A stretch of 64,000 bases of DNA from Strix aluco (lineage: Eukaryota; Chordata; Aves; Strigiformes; Strigidae), in the NCBI RefSeq assembly GCF_031877795.1, contig NC_133971.1, positions 83,786,446-83,850,445 on the forward strand, read 5' to 3'. This document shows, one piece after another, positions 34,471 to 47,400 of this stretch. The notes under the pieces were generated by a model. It did not search any database, was not told the origin of the DNA, and saw only the letters and a list, made by a program, of their open reading frames with translations. Numbering within the stretch: the stretch's first letter is position 1; the number at the start of each line of letters is the position of its first letter. A program made the position numbers and the translations under genes.

Positions 34471-34959
34471 TGTAACGGTCGGGCCTTCCCCGGGCCCGTG
34501 CTGCCCTCTTCCGGCACCAGCAGCTTTTTTTTACAACCCAAAGTTTGTAAACAAGAGTCCCGTGTTGGCGAGGGGGTGGCGGGTCACACCGTGCATCGTC
34601 CCCCCCCACCACTGGTGCAGCCCCCGTGTCCCCAAGGACACTCAGGTGAGGATCGGGGAGCAGGCAGCATCCGCCTGACGAGCTCCGCCTGTCTCCCGTA
34701 GGAACACGAGAGTACAGCCCACCAGAGTGGGTCCTCTACCACCGCTACCACGGCCGTTCAGCAACAGTCTGGTCCCTGGGCATCCTGCTCTATGACATGG
34801 TCTGCGGGGACGTCCCCTTTGAGCAGGATGAGGACATCGTCAGGGGCCAGCTCTTCTTCCGCCAGCCGATCTCCCTCGGTGGGTACCCGGCTTCATGGTG
34901 GGCAACGGGTTTGTGAGATGGCACCGGGCGCACAAGCATCCCTGCTCTTACGACTGTGG

Positions 34960-35045
34960 AGGAGGGTGATCTCCCGTGGTTAGCTGGGGGAGGTGGCACG
35001 TGAGGAGGGTGATCTCCTGTGGTTAGCTGGGAGATGTGGCACCTG
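34960..35045 (+). repeat. 43-bp tandem duplication in the last PIM intron
   Basis: Two units offset by exactly 43 bases share GGAGGGTGATCTCC and GTGGTTAGCTGGG. It lies between exons 5 and 6 and does not alter coding. Confidence 0.8.
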
Positions 35046-36561
35046 TCCTGCCATCCTGCTCTCCTCCAAAACAGCTCCTGGATCAGGAGGTTTAGGGATA
35101 GCTCTGAGCACACCCAGCATGTCCTGCGCACTGCGGACAGTGGCGGAAGGTGGACAGGAGCCTTCTCTGACCGGCGGTGTCTGGTTTCTCTCCCCAGAGT
35201 GCCAGTATCTCATCAGGTGGTGTTTGTCCTCGCGGCCTTCAGACAGACCATCTCTGGAGGACATTTTCAACCACTCCTGGCTGCGAGGCATTCACCTGCC
35301 CTAGGAGATGGCAGACACCCCACCCGCATGGTTTGGCCCGGGACCCTGGCACATAACAGCTCCAGGCATGTCCTGGCCATAAGAAGCAAAGACCAGGCTT
35401 CCTCACCACCGTAGCACTGAGCAGGGATCATTGGGAACACGCACATCCTGCCCCAAAGCTGGGCTGGAGACCTGATCTTCCAAGTGCTGGTGGCCACCAT
35501 CCAACCCAGCTGTCCTGGGCTCCATCTGAATGACCCTGTCTCATTTGCTGGTCTTGCCAGTAATTTTTTTTTTGTTTGTTGGTTTTGGTTCTGTTATTGG
35601 TGGAGAGAGGAGACCTTACTGCAAACCATCTGGTTTTGGTGCCTCCCAAACATCTTCCTGACCACCTGAATTCAGGACGGTGAGAGGATCGGAGACCTTA
35701 TTGCAAGAGAAGCTTCAACGGGGGAAAAACTTGGGGGAAGGGCAGTTACTGTGGCCGAATGGCTGCTTCCTCCGCTGTCACCATGCTCGAGTGCCTTCAG
35801 CTGAGATCTGGGCTGTGCTGGAGGAAATACTTGGATTTTCCTACACTGCTGCTTTTCCAAGACTCGCCTGGGTATATACTTCCTTTCCCCCTTTCAAAAA
35901 GAAAAAGGTCAGAAGACACCTGGGAGCCAAGCAGGTGATCCCTCACCTCCCGTGCCTCCACCTCGCCTGGATTTTCTGGGTTTCTTTGCTTCTCAGTGCC
36001 CTCACGAACGCACAAATGATGCAAACCAACAGAGCTGTAAATGTGTTCAGTTATACAGGAGCGAATTTTGATGTATAGTTGTTAATAGTGATAACGTTTT
36101 ACCTTTTTTTCTTTTTTCCAGTTTTTGTTTTTGATTTATTTTCATAGATTTGTTTTTTAAAGAGAGAGTTCTAGCCGGCAGGGTAACTTATTTATTTATT
36201 TATAATTTGCGTGGGTTTCCCACCCATGCCTTGCTCCCACAGCTGTTGATCCCCCACTTTTCTGTTCAGGCCTTCCCTCTGTGTCTGCCCCCTGTCCATC
36301 CCCACCTGCAGTGTTTCTGTCTGGCGGGGTGCAGAGCGGCTGCCTGCTCCCCAGCTCTCTCTGTACAGAGTTCTGGTTGCTGTTGTTCCCTTGCCAGGTG
36401 TTTTGTTTTTCCCTGCGGGTGTCTTGTTTGGGGCTGGGGAGGGGGGAGCTGCTCCGGGCTGTCTGCGCTGTCAAGTCTTTATATGTTTTAGCTGGCAGGT
36501 TTTTTCTTGATAGTTCATATTGTACAGGGGAATTCAGAAATTTTGTATTAATGCGGTTTTA

Positions 36562-36567
36562 AATAAA
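36562..36567 (+). terminator. Polyadenylation signal of the PIM-like gene
   Basis: AATAAA occurs about 1.26 kb after the stop codon, preceded by a T-rich 3' UTR with TATTTATTTATTTATAA (36189 onward), an AU-rich instability element like those known in PIM1 mRNA. Confidence 0.6.
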
Positions 36568-36569
36568 AA

Positions 36570-39500
36570 CAAACCACTTGATGTGATGGAGACATCCCGT
36601 TACTGTGGGGTGGGATGAAGGATGCTGCGAGCATGCCGGGTACCGGTGGCCACACCGTGGCATGGCTACTGCAGGGCTACTGTGGGGACCACCCGTTTGT
36701 CTCCAGCTGAGACTAACTCCGAAGGCCTCGCCCAAAGGCTCACTGAGCCATGTCAGCCAGGACCAGCCAGCCGACAGCACCACGGGGAAGACTGGACCCA
36801 TCCCTCGGCGGGGTGTTTCCAGGGCCGACAGCTCCTGGCAGGTCTGGGAGGGATCGAAGGGCTGTGGAGCCCTTTGCGTTTCCGTTCACCCGCAGGCTGG
36901 TGCGAAGCGTGTGCTGGGGACAGCAAGGAAACAACCATCAAAGCGACCTTGTGAAAGGCCGGGTGTTGCCAGCCAAATTAAATTTTTGTTAGGCAGATCC
37001 TGTTGCTCTGGCTCTGTTGGTGCACAGCGGGTCTTGGGTGCCAGGTGCTGGGGGGTGAAGAAAGCTGCAAGCGGGCTGTGCCCACCTCCAGCTCGGCTGC
37101 AGCGAACGCAGAGTGAGAGGAAGTTGATCTTGGGATTATGAGAAGTCGGTCGCTATCAGTCAGCGGCGGTAACGCTTCGCTCGAGCTTTTACCCTCCAAA
37201 CTGTCAAACCCCACTTCCCAGCTCTACAGTGCTTTGGCTTTTGGGGGTGTTGGTTTTGGTTTTTGTTTTCACTTGGGATTTTTTTTTTTTTAAATTAATG
37301 TGCTGAATTTTGAACCCTGTTCCTGCTTGACCTCATGGCCCACCTGCTGCGCTGCGCATGCTGGGCTGTGTCTGCCCCAAGGAAGGGGCACGTTTCCCCT
37401 TCTGCAGGTTACTTTGCAAGTCCCCCACATCTCAGACAACAGGACCATCCTTTCCTTTTCTTGCCCCAGGGCTCTCTTGCTTAAACACACCCCCACACCC
37501 CCCCACACACACACCCCCCGCCCCCCGCCGTGCCCAGGCAATGGTCCCTCTCCCTGGCTCACCCCGGGCTTGCCAGCACCGCTGTCGGAGCCGGGGGGCT
37601 GCTGTGCGAGAGAAAGGGGGGTCCTGGAGCCACGTCCCAGTCTCGTGGGGTGACCTGGTGTGCTGTGTTACTGCTGTGCCTCTTCCTTCAGCAGAAAGCG
37701 TTAACTCTGTCTGGTTTGCCTTTTTTTTTTTTTTTAAACTCAGCTGCATCTTTCATCTCCTCAGGGCTGCTACAAGCAGGAAGCGCAGCTTCACAGCCTT
37801 CAAAGTTTAGCGCTGTTTTGAGATGTGGTTTGTATTTAACCTCCTCTCTCGCTCGCTTTTTCCCCGGACCATCCAGGAAACTGCTCTTACACAAAGCAAA
37901 CCTCCCCACCACGCTGCCTGCTACCACAAGGAGCCTGAGCCCCTCAGGTGGCCGCCGTCCCCCCTCAGCACCACCGAAACGCTCTGGCAGCTGCCCCGGC
38001 TGCGGGCTGAGCTCAGCCCCCCCTGCCCATAAACACTCGCTGACTGCTGCGGTGTTCCTTAGAAAACTCGCCGCAGAAAGGCTGAGCAGCTCGAGTGTGG
38101 GGCTGGGGTGCTGATAGTCACTTTGTTTCTGCCTGTTGCTGATCATTTTGTCCCTGCCAGGCTGGTGCTGCAGGAGGGGAACCGTGCCATCGTGTCCCCT
38201 GGGAAGATCCCGCTGCCCGGGTACTGTTTTGTCCTGCCAAGGTGACGGGGTGTATCCAAGGTTTGGGTGTTGGGAAAGGATCGGTGCGTGTTTGATCCCT
38301 GTGCGCCCGCCTTCCTGTGCAGTAATGCCTTCATGGGGCTGGGAGCCACCAGATTCATGTCCCAGACCTCTGCCACGGGGACAGGACCACAGTAGGTGTG
38401 ACGGGAGACCTGAAGATGGGCAGCCGATGCCCGTTGCTCCCCTCCACATCATCGCATTGTGGCACAGGAGCTGGGGGAAAGGAAAAGGCCTTTTCATCCC
38501 TCATTTCTCCTCGACAGAGAAATGTTCGCTTCCATTTGGGGCTGTCAGCTGTGATAGGAGAGGATGAAGATGCAGGAGATTTCCAGCAGGAAGCGATTTG
38601 GAGCCAGCATCACACTCCCACCTCTAGTTCACAACTTTTTATTGCTCCCTGCTGTCAGCAGGGGAAGGACCCACATTTCGGAAAGCAGAAAAAAAATGAT
38701 GAAGCAGAAGCAGGATGAGATTTCAGACTGTTGGACCTCCCGTTCTGGGAGCACCAGAGTCCCATCGATGGCTGAGGACTTGCAAAGGGCCAGAACTCAT
38801 CACACCTGTGTATTCCTCTACCCATCCATCCCCAGCAAAGGTGCTTGGTGATGCAGAAGGGACTGGCCAGGGCAGCCTGCAGCCACAGCAACAGCAAGGG
38901 TTGTGTTTTGCATGTCCCTGTCTGGGACTGAGAGATGAGCAACAGCCAAACCCCTACCACGGCTGGAACAATGCAGATGAGCACCGAGGAGAAAAATCCC
39001 TTGGGGAGTGGGGGCTCGCCGCAGGGACCCGAAGAGCTGGAGTCTTAGAGGTGGCATCTCACCTCACATCCTGCCGCAAGGAAAACATCCAGCTGCCCCG
39101 AGGCGGCGTCTGAAACCCTTTGGCCCTTCTCAGCACAGTGAGGCACAGGAGCTATTTTAAACACCTGCCTTAGGATGGGGTGAATTATCAGCAAACCAGG
39201 TGTCCCGTAACTCAGCTCCCCAGTAATGAATCCCAGTGGAAGTCGGTCTCCAAAGGCTTTTTGCCGACGACCTGTGTGGCAACAGCACCACCTCCACAGG
39301 GCAGGTGGGGAAACTGAGGCACGGTGCCCCAACTTGCTGGAGATCTTTAGTGGTGGAGCTTGAGCTCACCTGCCTTTCCCTGTCCTACCCCTCCTTAGGC
39401 TGGGACCAGCCGCAGAGGATCTCCCAGCTTTAAACCCCTGATGGCCCCACATCCCCCAGGCAGGGGATTTAGTCCTCCAGGAGTCGAGACTAAAGCCCTG

Positions 39501-41220
39501 CACCCCCCTCAGCATGAACCCGTGGTGAAACCTGTCCCTTCCCAGCCCTCCTCTGAAAAATAGACCCCGTGCTGTGACAGTGGGGGCGGCCAGGTGCTGG
39601 TTTCAGGCACCTGTAGCCCCGCTCCAGACCAGAGTCTCATGTTTTGGGGTTTATACCGACCTTCCTGAGAGTGGGATCTGCGCTAACCCTGCCTGCGTGA
39701 CACGTCGAAACTGCATCACTCGGCCTGAGAGTTGGTGGGGGTTTTTATGAGGAAAAAACCACTTTAGTCACCGTAAAAAAACCAAACAACCAAACAACAA
39801 CCGCAAAACCTTCCAGTGTGTAAAGTTGAGTCAAATTTAGCAGCTTCAGCTAAGGAAACGTATTTTTTAAAGGAATAATCGGTGTGATTCTTTCATCCTT
39901 TTCCAAGCTTTTGGTCCCCTTTCTCCAGGGTAATATTTCTGTGTCCTTAATCTCTGTGTTTATTACAGTTAGGAGAGGGTTAAGCAACCCAAAAAATGGA
40001 ACAGCTGCTCCTGTTTCACATTGAAGCAGCCGCTTCAGTGAACCTGAAATGACACACAGGCATGCACGTGCATTTGAAAGGTTGCAGGGACAGAGATTTC
40101 ACCCCGCTTCAAAAGCTGTGAGACAAACAGAAGCGGCAAAATGTCATTTCAGGTCAGCCCCTGCCAAAAGTCTTCCTCTTCCTCCAGCTCCCTGAAACAG
40201 GTAGGCAGGGCCAGGGCCCCAGCACACGCATGTGGCCTCGCAAGCCATCAGCACTGACCCCAACAGAAACCGCCCCCGTGCTGCCACCCGTGCGGCACAG
40301 GTGTGCCACAACAGCCGTGATCTCGGTGCCAGGCTACTACTTGTAGTAATCACTCGCTGTAGCATCCCTATGTGTGTGCATGGGTGTGTGTAGATCCCCC
40401 CAAACACATAAATTTGGCTCAGTTGGGCCCAGGTTGGCTTCTGCCATCACCAGCTGAGACCTGACGGCAATCGAAGCACAGCTGAGGATGCCAAGGACTT
40501 GGGTTTCAGCCCTTTTCCCCCATCCTCTGGGGGGGTTTTCTCTCCTTTTGGGGAGAGGAGCAGGATGAGGGCAGCGTGGAGACGATGAGCCACCTTCCCT
40601 TGCCAGGGTGGAGGGTCACTCTCCTGCTGCTCTAGCAGGGTGTTTCCGGACAAAGTCTTAAAACAGTTTATCCCCGTTTATTCAGGAAGTGACTGCTTGT
40701 GCCTCATGGCTTGCCCCATAATGGCGGCTCCTCCTTTCCCCTGGTTGTCGTTAGGAGGGGACATTTTGGCACCGGGGCTTGGCTGGGGGCTGGAAATGGC
40801 CCCAAAGGGCTTTGAACCGTTGAGGGGATCATGACAGCCGCGGGTGCCAGCGGAGCCACCCCGGGGTGCCGCAGGGACCCAGACGGGTGCTGCCTCCCCT
40901 CAGTGCCGTGTCCCACCCCCGCCCGGCTCTCTCCGCCCGCTCCCTCCTGTAGCCCTGCGGGTGGTTTAACCCGCTTCCTCCCGCCCTCTCCCGATGGTTT
41001 CGCCCAGGGGCTTGCTGGGCGTCTCCCCACCCACACCGTGAGCGGTGTCTCCCCTTCCCCATCCCCTTAACCCGACCGGCCCTCCCCTCCTCAGGGTCCC
41101 CCCAGCCCACGCAGGCACTGCCGTCTCAGCCCCGCTGTCATGCCCCGCTCCATGCGGGCTGCTCCCCCCGCCCTGCCCCCCCCTCCATGGTCTCTTCCGC
41201 CTCACGCAGCTCCCTCCAGC
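36570..41220. other. Intergenic stretch between the PIM- and TBC1D22B-like genes
   Basis: I found no exon series or transposon. GC content is moderate with C-rich short tracts (for example CACCCCCACACCCCCCCACAC near 37490). Many open frames exist on both strands but none has recognisable domains. Confidence 0.5.
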
Positions 41221-41229
41221 CCCGCAGAC

Positions 41230-41345
41230 CCCGCCCCTTCTCTGACGTCACCCCCCCACCCGCTCGCCATTGGCTGATCCACAGCACCTTGCTCGACAGC
41301 GGCCAATGGCGGCGCTCTCTCCGCCCGGATCCAAGATGGCGTCGC
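41230..41345 (+). promoter_or_regulatory. CpG-island promoter of the TBC1D22B-like gene
   Basis: A compact set of sites precedes the first exon: a cAMP-response palindrome TGACGTCA at 41243-41250, an inverted CCAAT box (ATTGG) at 41269-41273, a forward CCAAT box at 41303-41307, GC boxes, and a YY1-type AAGATGGC at 41333-41340. There is no TATA box. The architecture is that of a housekeeping promoter and looks well preserved although the gene behind it is damaged. Confidence 0.7.
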
Positions 41346-41441
41346 CGGGGGCTGCAGGAGGGTGGCGGTGAGGCGGCCTGCGGGGCCCGGCCAGCCGGCC
41401 GGTGGGCTCGCTGGCCAGCCGGGCCCCCCCTCCCTTCTGCC

Positions 41442-44400
41442 ACGGCGGCCGAGAGCGGCAGGCAGTTCTGGAACCAGAGCGCCAAGCTGCCAGGCAGGTG
41501 AGCGCGGGTCCGTCCTGGCCCGGCCCTACCCGCCCCACCTCCTCCGGGGAAGGGGTGCAAGGGCCACAGCTCCCCTCCCCAGCTGGGGGGCGTTGGGTAG
41601 GGGAGCTGGAGCAGCCCCTCTGCCTCGGGAAGGGGCTGTCAGGAGTACCCTGCCTGGCTGTGGGGCTGTGGCCCCTGGGGTACCCCCTGCAAGGGTGGGG
41701 GGTACCAGGGGTGGATACCAGGGGAGCTGGCTGGGGGCCCTGGGGTTCTTCTCTGCAATAAGGGGGATGCCGCGGGCACCCCAGGCTATGGGGCAGGGGA
41801 ATTTTGCTGGAGGAAATGCCCTTGTATAAGGCAAGGGTAGTGCCAGGATCGCCCCCTCATCTGTAGGGCAGGGCAGGCCCTGGGGGGGACCCCTGTGTGC
41901 AGTCTCTGCCCCATGGGAAGCAGGGTGGAGGGGGTCAGGGCCTCGAAGGTGCCCCTGGGGTGGCCTCAGAGCCAGGGCTATACTGTCCTCCTTCCCACAG
42001 ATACTGAAGAGATCTCACCCCTTCCCGAAGCCCTTAGAGATGTTGCCTTGGGTGGCAGCAGCTCTGTCCCAAACAGGTGCCCCTACCAACATGTGTGCCC
42101 CCTCTGTTATCCTCTCTGCAGGGTGTCACTCCTGGTCCACCTCTACTCGATACGAGGGTCTGTGGGGCCTCTCTGTCTACACCTCCCCTGCTGTGGTTCC
42201 TCTGACTGTGATGTCCCTGTTCCTGTCGAGGCACCTGCACCCAGCTGGGGATGGGAGAAACAAGTGAAATGTCTGATTCAAGTGGTATTTAGGAAGAAGA
42301 GGCTGATGGTGATGAAGGAGATGCTCCCTACAAGGCCTCTGGAGCAAGGCTCCCATGGGGACAGGGCACCCACCTCTCTGGGGAGGCTTTCACAAGTGCT
42401 GTTCCTGTCTGGTGCTCCTCACAGTTGCTCTCATTTGCCTTATCTGAACCCTGCCCTTCCCCTCCTGGTGTGCGGACGCAGTCTGAAATGCTTAGGTGGC
42501 TCTAAATCCTGCTGGGCCAGCAAATCTCTCTTTCTAATGTGCTTTCACTCGGTTCTTTGTCACTGCGCTGGCTCCCTCAGGTTGGTGGAACAGTCCAGAC
42601 CCGGGGCAAGCAAAGGGAAAGCAATGAGCGCTATGTGTTCCTCCTCTTCTGCTCACGGGGGAAGCAAATGTTGTGCTCTCCCTGGGTTGTTTTGTCTCCC
42701 GATTGCTCCTGTCCCTCCCGTGGAGGTCATGGCCCTGCTCCCAGCTGGTGGTCTTAGACAGCATCTCTCTTCTGCAGTGGACGACTTCAGGCTTCGGCTT
42801 GGAAAGCTCAAATTGGGTGAACCGGTCTGGGAGGCAGCTGGTACTGCCTAGGCAATACACTCCAACGTCAAGTTTTTGGCAAAGTTCTCCCCTGCTCCTA
42901 ACTGGCTGCTGTCCAGGAGTCTTGCTACCACCTTGAAATCCCCTGCGTGCCCGTCCTTCCCAGAGATGGCTACCGACAGGTCTTGGGCAACACAACCACG
43001 GAAGGTGGAGGTGGGATGTGCTGCATCCATGGTCGCTGGATGTGAAGCTCCCTTTCTTCTTTTTTGTCTGAGCTTTGATTCTTGGCTCTCTCCTTTCTTT
43101 GCCCTGACAAGATGACAGAGGGAGGCTTTGTAAAGATTTGGAGACTGTCTTAGCTTCCTTTTCCATGACACTTGGTGTATTTGGTCACTTAGTTGTATTA
43201 GCTTTTAGGTGGTGCTTTTTCCCTGCAGTTTAAGGTGGCAGAGCTAGTAATATTGTTTCACATTTCCAGTACTGGCCTGTGGTTTTTGCATTGGGATTTC
43301 TCACCCCAGTAATTTCCTGGGGATGCATTGACAGGTTGGTCTAGTGTCTTATCCTCTGTGCAATGGGTTTTTTATTTCCTGTTCTTTAAAGAGATGGGCA
43401 GCCAGGCTCCAGTGGGAGGTATTTAAATGCTGTTTTAAAAGGGGAGAAACAGAATCTGCTAGGAATAAATATGTTCTGTGTCCAAAGTGGCACTGAGGTT
43501 TCATGGATGTGCAGTGTCAGTAACCTACACCCTGGGACGATCTCCTTGTGAGCGTTGTAACGCAGATACTGCAGCCGTTGTACCAGACACTGAACATACG
43601 GGTAACAAAAAATGCCTGTCCTGAAAAGCTTAAACTGAGACAGGACTGGGGACTCATCCAGTCGGTTTGGGAGCACAGAGTCAGCCTAGGTCTCAGCTCC
43701 TGACTAAGGAGTGGTGTGTTTGCTGAGAGGTAGTTCCTGCCCTGAGCTTTCTGTCCATGCAGAAGTTGAGCGAAGACAGCTGCAGAGAGGGAGTTAAGCT
43801 GGGAGACAGCAGATTCATCTAGCCGAGCTGTGTCAGGGAAAAACAGACAAGAGTGGGTAAATAAAGTTACTGAGCATCATTTGGTGGGATCACTCAATTT
43901 TCTCAGCTGTAAAGGTAGGATGTGATAATGCACCTCTGTGTGGAGCTGTAGGATGTGCTGGTAGTTGGGTACAAGGATGTGAGCTAAAGGAGCAGGATCA
44001 GACGTCGAGGGTACTACAGATACTATGGCAGAAACTGCATCTCTCCCTACCAGCTGGGCCTGTTGCTGCTGCCTCCCCTGCATCAACTGGTTCCCAGCAC
44101 GCTTTCCAGCTGCACCAGGCTGCCATCCCCCTCTACACAGCTGGGATCTGCTCGTTTTACTGCTGAGCACCATCTGCAGCTCCTGGAAACCAGGCCAGCT
44201 CTGTTGACCCAAGAGGAGCCTGTCCCTTGTGTGCCAGCTCTGAACAGGCCCTTGTCTCTGCTGTGGGATGTGGGACTGTGCTGTGTACCAGGGGGTGAGG
44301 AGGAATTGTTTTCCAGAGATGGTTTTTCAGGGTGGGGTGGCTGTGAATAGTTACCCAAATGGAGGTAATAGCTCAGGATTCCTGTCTTGCATCCAGACAC

Positions 44401-47400
44401 TCTACAACCAGTGATGAGCACTTGTATAGGAGCTCTTCTCTGAGGTGTTGCTCCTCATGTAATGCCTGCAGCCCTCAGGCTCCCTGTCCCATGGGTCACT
44501 TTCCACCAGGAGGGGAGCTGAGGGATGGAGACATGTCTTATTTCAGGCCACATAGGAGGTAGTTGATTAAGCTGGGATTTGGACCCGAGTCAAACCGTGT
44601 ACCGTAGCATTGGCTGCAAACCTGAGAGCCAGCGTGGGGTTCAGTCCCTGAGGTGTGTTGCAGAAGAGCCCCAGTGTCACTGGCTGCAGTCCTTCCCTGT
44701 CCCGCAGGGCTTGGAAACATGAATTCCCAAAACTGGAAATCCCCTTGAAGGAAAAAAGAATGAACATCAGTGTGTAAGGCAGGGGGACAGAGACACGTGG
44801 TCACTCAGAGTGAATCGGTGGTGCAGAAAAGAGCAGATCTCAAATCCCAGCTCAGGCTGGAGAGAGCCTAAGAGTTTAAACAAGGCTTCTCTTTGCTGCT
44901 GCAAAGAACAAATCTTCAGCTGAATGTGGTACTTTGGATCTAAGGCTTTGAAGACAACCATTATTGAAGCTGCTTTTGGTCTGTATTCAGCTCCCAACCA
45001 CAGACAAGAGGTGCAACCCCAGACTAGGCTGAGGAGATTATTCGTGGATGCTCAGTGGCTTTTTGCACTGTTTTTTTTTTTTTCTTTCCCTTTTCTGCAG
45101 CATTCAACCTGTCTGTGGAGCACAGCATCCTCCGCTGGATCCCCAGCTCACCAAAAAAGTAAGTGTTTATCTTCCGGAGATGCAGGCCACGAGGCTTTGC
45201 AGGTTTTTTGCTCAGTCCTGCAGTGGGTGGAGGTCTCCAGCATCCTCTGGCACTGTGATGTTCCAGCAGAGAAGGGCAGCAGCGGCGTGTGGTGCTGCCT
45301 TGAGCTCTGTGAAAGCTTGCGGGGAAAGCTTATCTGCTGGTGTCCTTTGTGGCCAGAAATCCGTATCATACCAGCCACATCAAAGGAGACAGGCGTATTT
45401 TTTAGCAACGGTGTTTGAGCCCTCTGCTCCCCTTTGGAGACTGAAGAATTAAGGGAAGGGGAGGTAAAGCTGCCCAGCAGCTGGGAGGCTGGAGAACCGC
45501 AGCACCCCTCCAGGCAGGAAAAGGCAGAACTGATCTGAACTGCCTTCTTGTCTCTATCTCGTGCTGTGTAGTGGTGAAGGTTCCCCCTTTTCTGTGACAC
45601 TTCAGGTGGTGAACTTTGACTCCTGTAGCTGAAGGGTAAATGCAAAGGCTCCTTCTGTGCCTGAGAGAAGAACCAGGCTAGCCTGTCTGCTGGGAGCCAT
45701 CGCAGCTGTATCAGGAACATCTGCAAGTGCAGACTGGCTCTAACTTCTGACATGCCTCTCCCCCCAGGTCGCAGGGCTTTTTTTGGGTGTTAATCTACCA
45801 GTTTTCTCTAGGGTGGGGGGAGGCAGAGCTGGAGGAGTCGTATGTCTCTCCCCTTTGCCCTGCTCATCGCAGGCAGCCGGCTGCCTGTGCTGTGGAAGTC
45901 ACCCAGCAGGTCCCTGCTGCCTGCAGGTGGCATTGGCAGCCCATCACCTCCTCTCTGCGCTAGCAATTAGCTTGATCACTCTTTAGATCAGCAGTGAACA
46001 GAACAGATCTGAAGGTTGGTTCTTGTGGGATTCCCACAGCTCCTTCTGCCTCACCTCCTGTGCCCTTCTGCCCATGGCTTCCCATGGGAAGAGGGAATTC
46101 TGATCCCCTGGCAGCCAGGTGTCTGATGCAGGAGGAAGGAAGGGAAGGAGAAATGGGGGGGAAATGATGGAAGAGCCACAACAGATGCCTGTGAACCAGC
46201 TGATCCATCAGAGTGGGCCAGTGGTGCTCTGTTTGCTGGGACTGGGGAAGAGAGGGGTGGAATCTGCAGCGGCAGGTCTCTGACAGTGGCCAGAAGAGTG
46301 AGGTGGGGTTGGAGAGGTGCAGACTCCATCCCCACCTCACCGCAGCATCTGCTTCTTGAAGAGGAGGCCTGTGTGCGGACCCCCCTTCAGAAGCAGCAAT
46401 CCCTTCCCCTTCGGCCCGTCATTCCACTCGTCACCCGAATCTCTGACCAAAACGCTTTGGGTGCTGCCCCCATGACGCTGAGGGAGAAAACCCGCCCGGA
46501 GAAGTTTTGGCAGCTCCTTTCCAGCCACAACACAGACCTGGGTGAGTGTGGCAAAACGGGGGTGCCTGTGGGTGGGAAGGGGAAGGCAGAGGGGGCCTGC
46601 TGCCTGCTTCAGGTTGCAGTCAGGTCTTCTCTGGCGTGGATGAAATGACTACCTGCAGTTGCTCCAAGTGGGATAGTTGCATAAACTGCTCTGTTGGCAG
46701 ATGGTTATGTCCTCCACCAGCTGCCTGTCCATTTCCAGTCTTTCTCCATCTCACAAATGATGGTTGTGATCACTAAGGGCTGTTGGGCTCTGCATGAGAA
46801 CTGAGGCTTTGGAGGATTGGAGCCCCTGCAACCACCAGTCCTGTGCCCAGACTGAGCTGGAAACGTCTCTACTCCCCTTGCTGCAGGCACACATCCCCTG
46901 TCATTGCTAATGTGGAGCCTTCCTGGAGGCTCGAGTGTCTCCAGAGCCTGCAGGAGCAGACTGGGCTTGCCTCTTCTTCTGGGTGTAGTGGTGCCTGGAC
47001 ATGCCTAGGATCTAACCCACTACCACCACTGTCCGTTTGCAGATGAGCTGAGGAAATGCAGCTGGCCCGGTGTGCCCAGAGAGGTCTGGCCTGTGACATG
47101 GCGTCTCCTCTCAGTGAGTACTCGGAGCTGTGATGCAGGAGTCTGGGGGGACTGTGCCGAGCCAGGGACATGTGCTGCTAGACCTTCGTTGTGTCCTGTA
47201 ACCAGGTTTGCTCATTTTGTGTTTGTGCCCAGCGTACGGGTGAGCTGTAGGGGTTTTTTTGGTCGGGGAGTCTAATTGCTACATCCTCTTTGAGCACAAA
47301 GCCCAGACTGATACTGGGAACGTGTGGTTCCCTCTTGTTTTGGGAAACTGAATCTCATGAAGGTGGGTTGCTCCAAGATCAGTGAAGGCATCAGGGGCTG

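Larger units (their letters stand above)
33300..35304 (+). pseudogene. PIM1: PIM-like serine/threonine kinase lacking the catalytic exon
   Basis: Exons in order: a Pro/Ala-rich first exon (ATG at 33300, donor at 33827) and exon 2 (from 33922), with LEDLYQEGQLLGSGGYGSVYSG, here shown by its glycine-rich loop LGSGGYGSVYSG. Exon 3 (34123-34173) has VAIK with the ATP-anchoring Lys. Exon 5 (34702-34878) has YSPPEW, the [15 protein letters not shown] block and CGDVPFE. Exon 6 (35198-35304) has [16 protein letters not shown] and a stop. Exon sizes of 51 and 177 nt equal those of PIM1. The exon with the HRD catalytic loop and DFG is not in the 528 bases between exons 3 and 5, so no active kinase can be made. 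Exon 1 changes frame and exon 2 lacks a clean donor. PIM kinases phosphorylate BAD and cell-cycle inhibitors. Confidence 0.8.

Noticed and set aside
33016-34701. A single 561-codon plus-strand frame across the PIM region
   Set aside because: It runs through introns and splice sites of the PIM-like gene. Only the parts before the donor at 33827 and in exon 2 have meaning.
41895-42851. A 318-codon plus-strand frame in the first TBC1D22B-like intron
   Set aside because: No recognisable domain, composition rich in Ser, Cys, Leu and Pro, and position inside an intron. Treated as chance.
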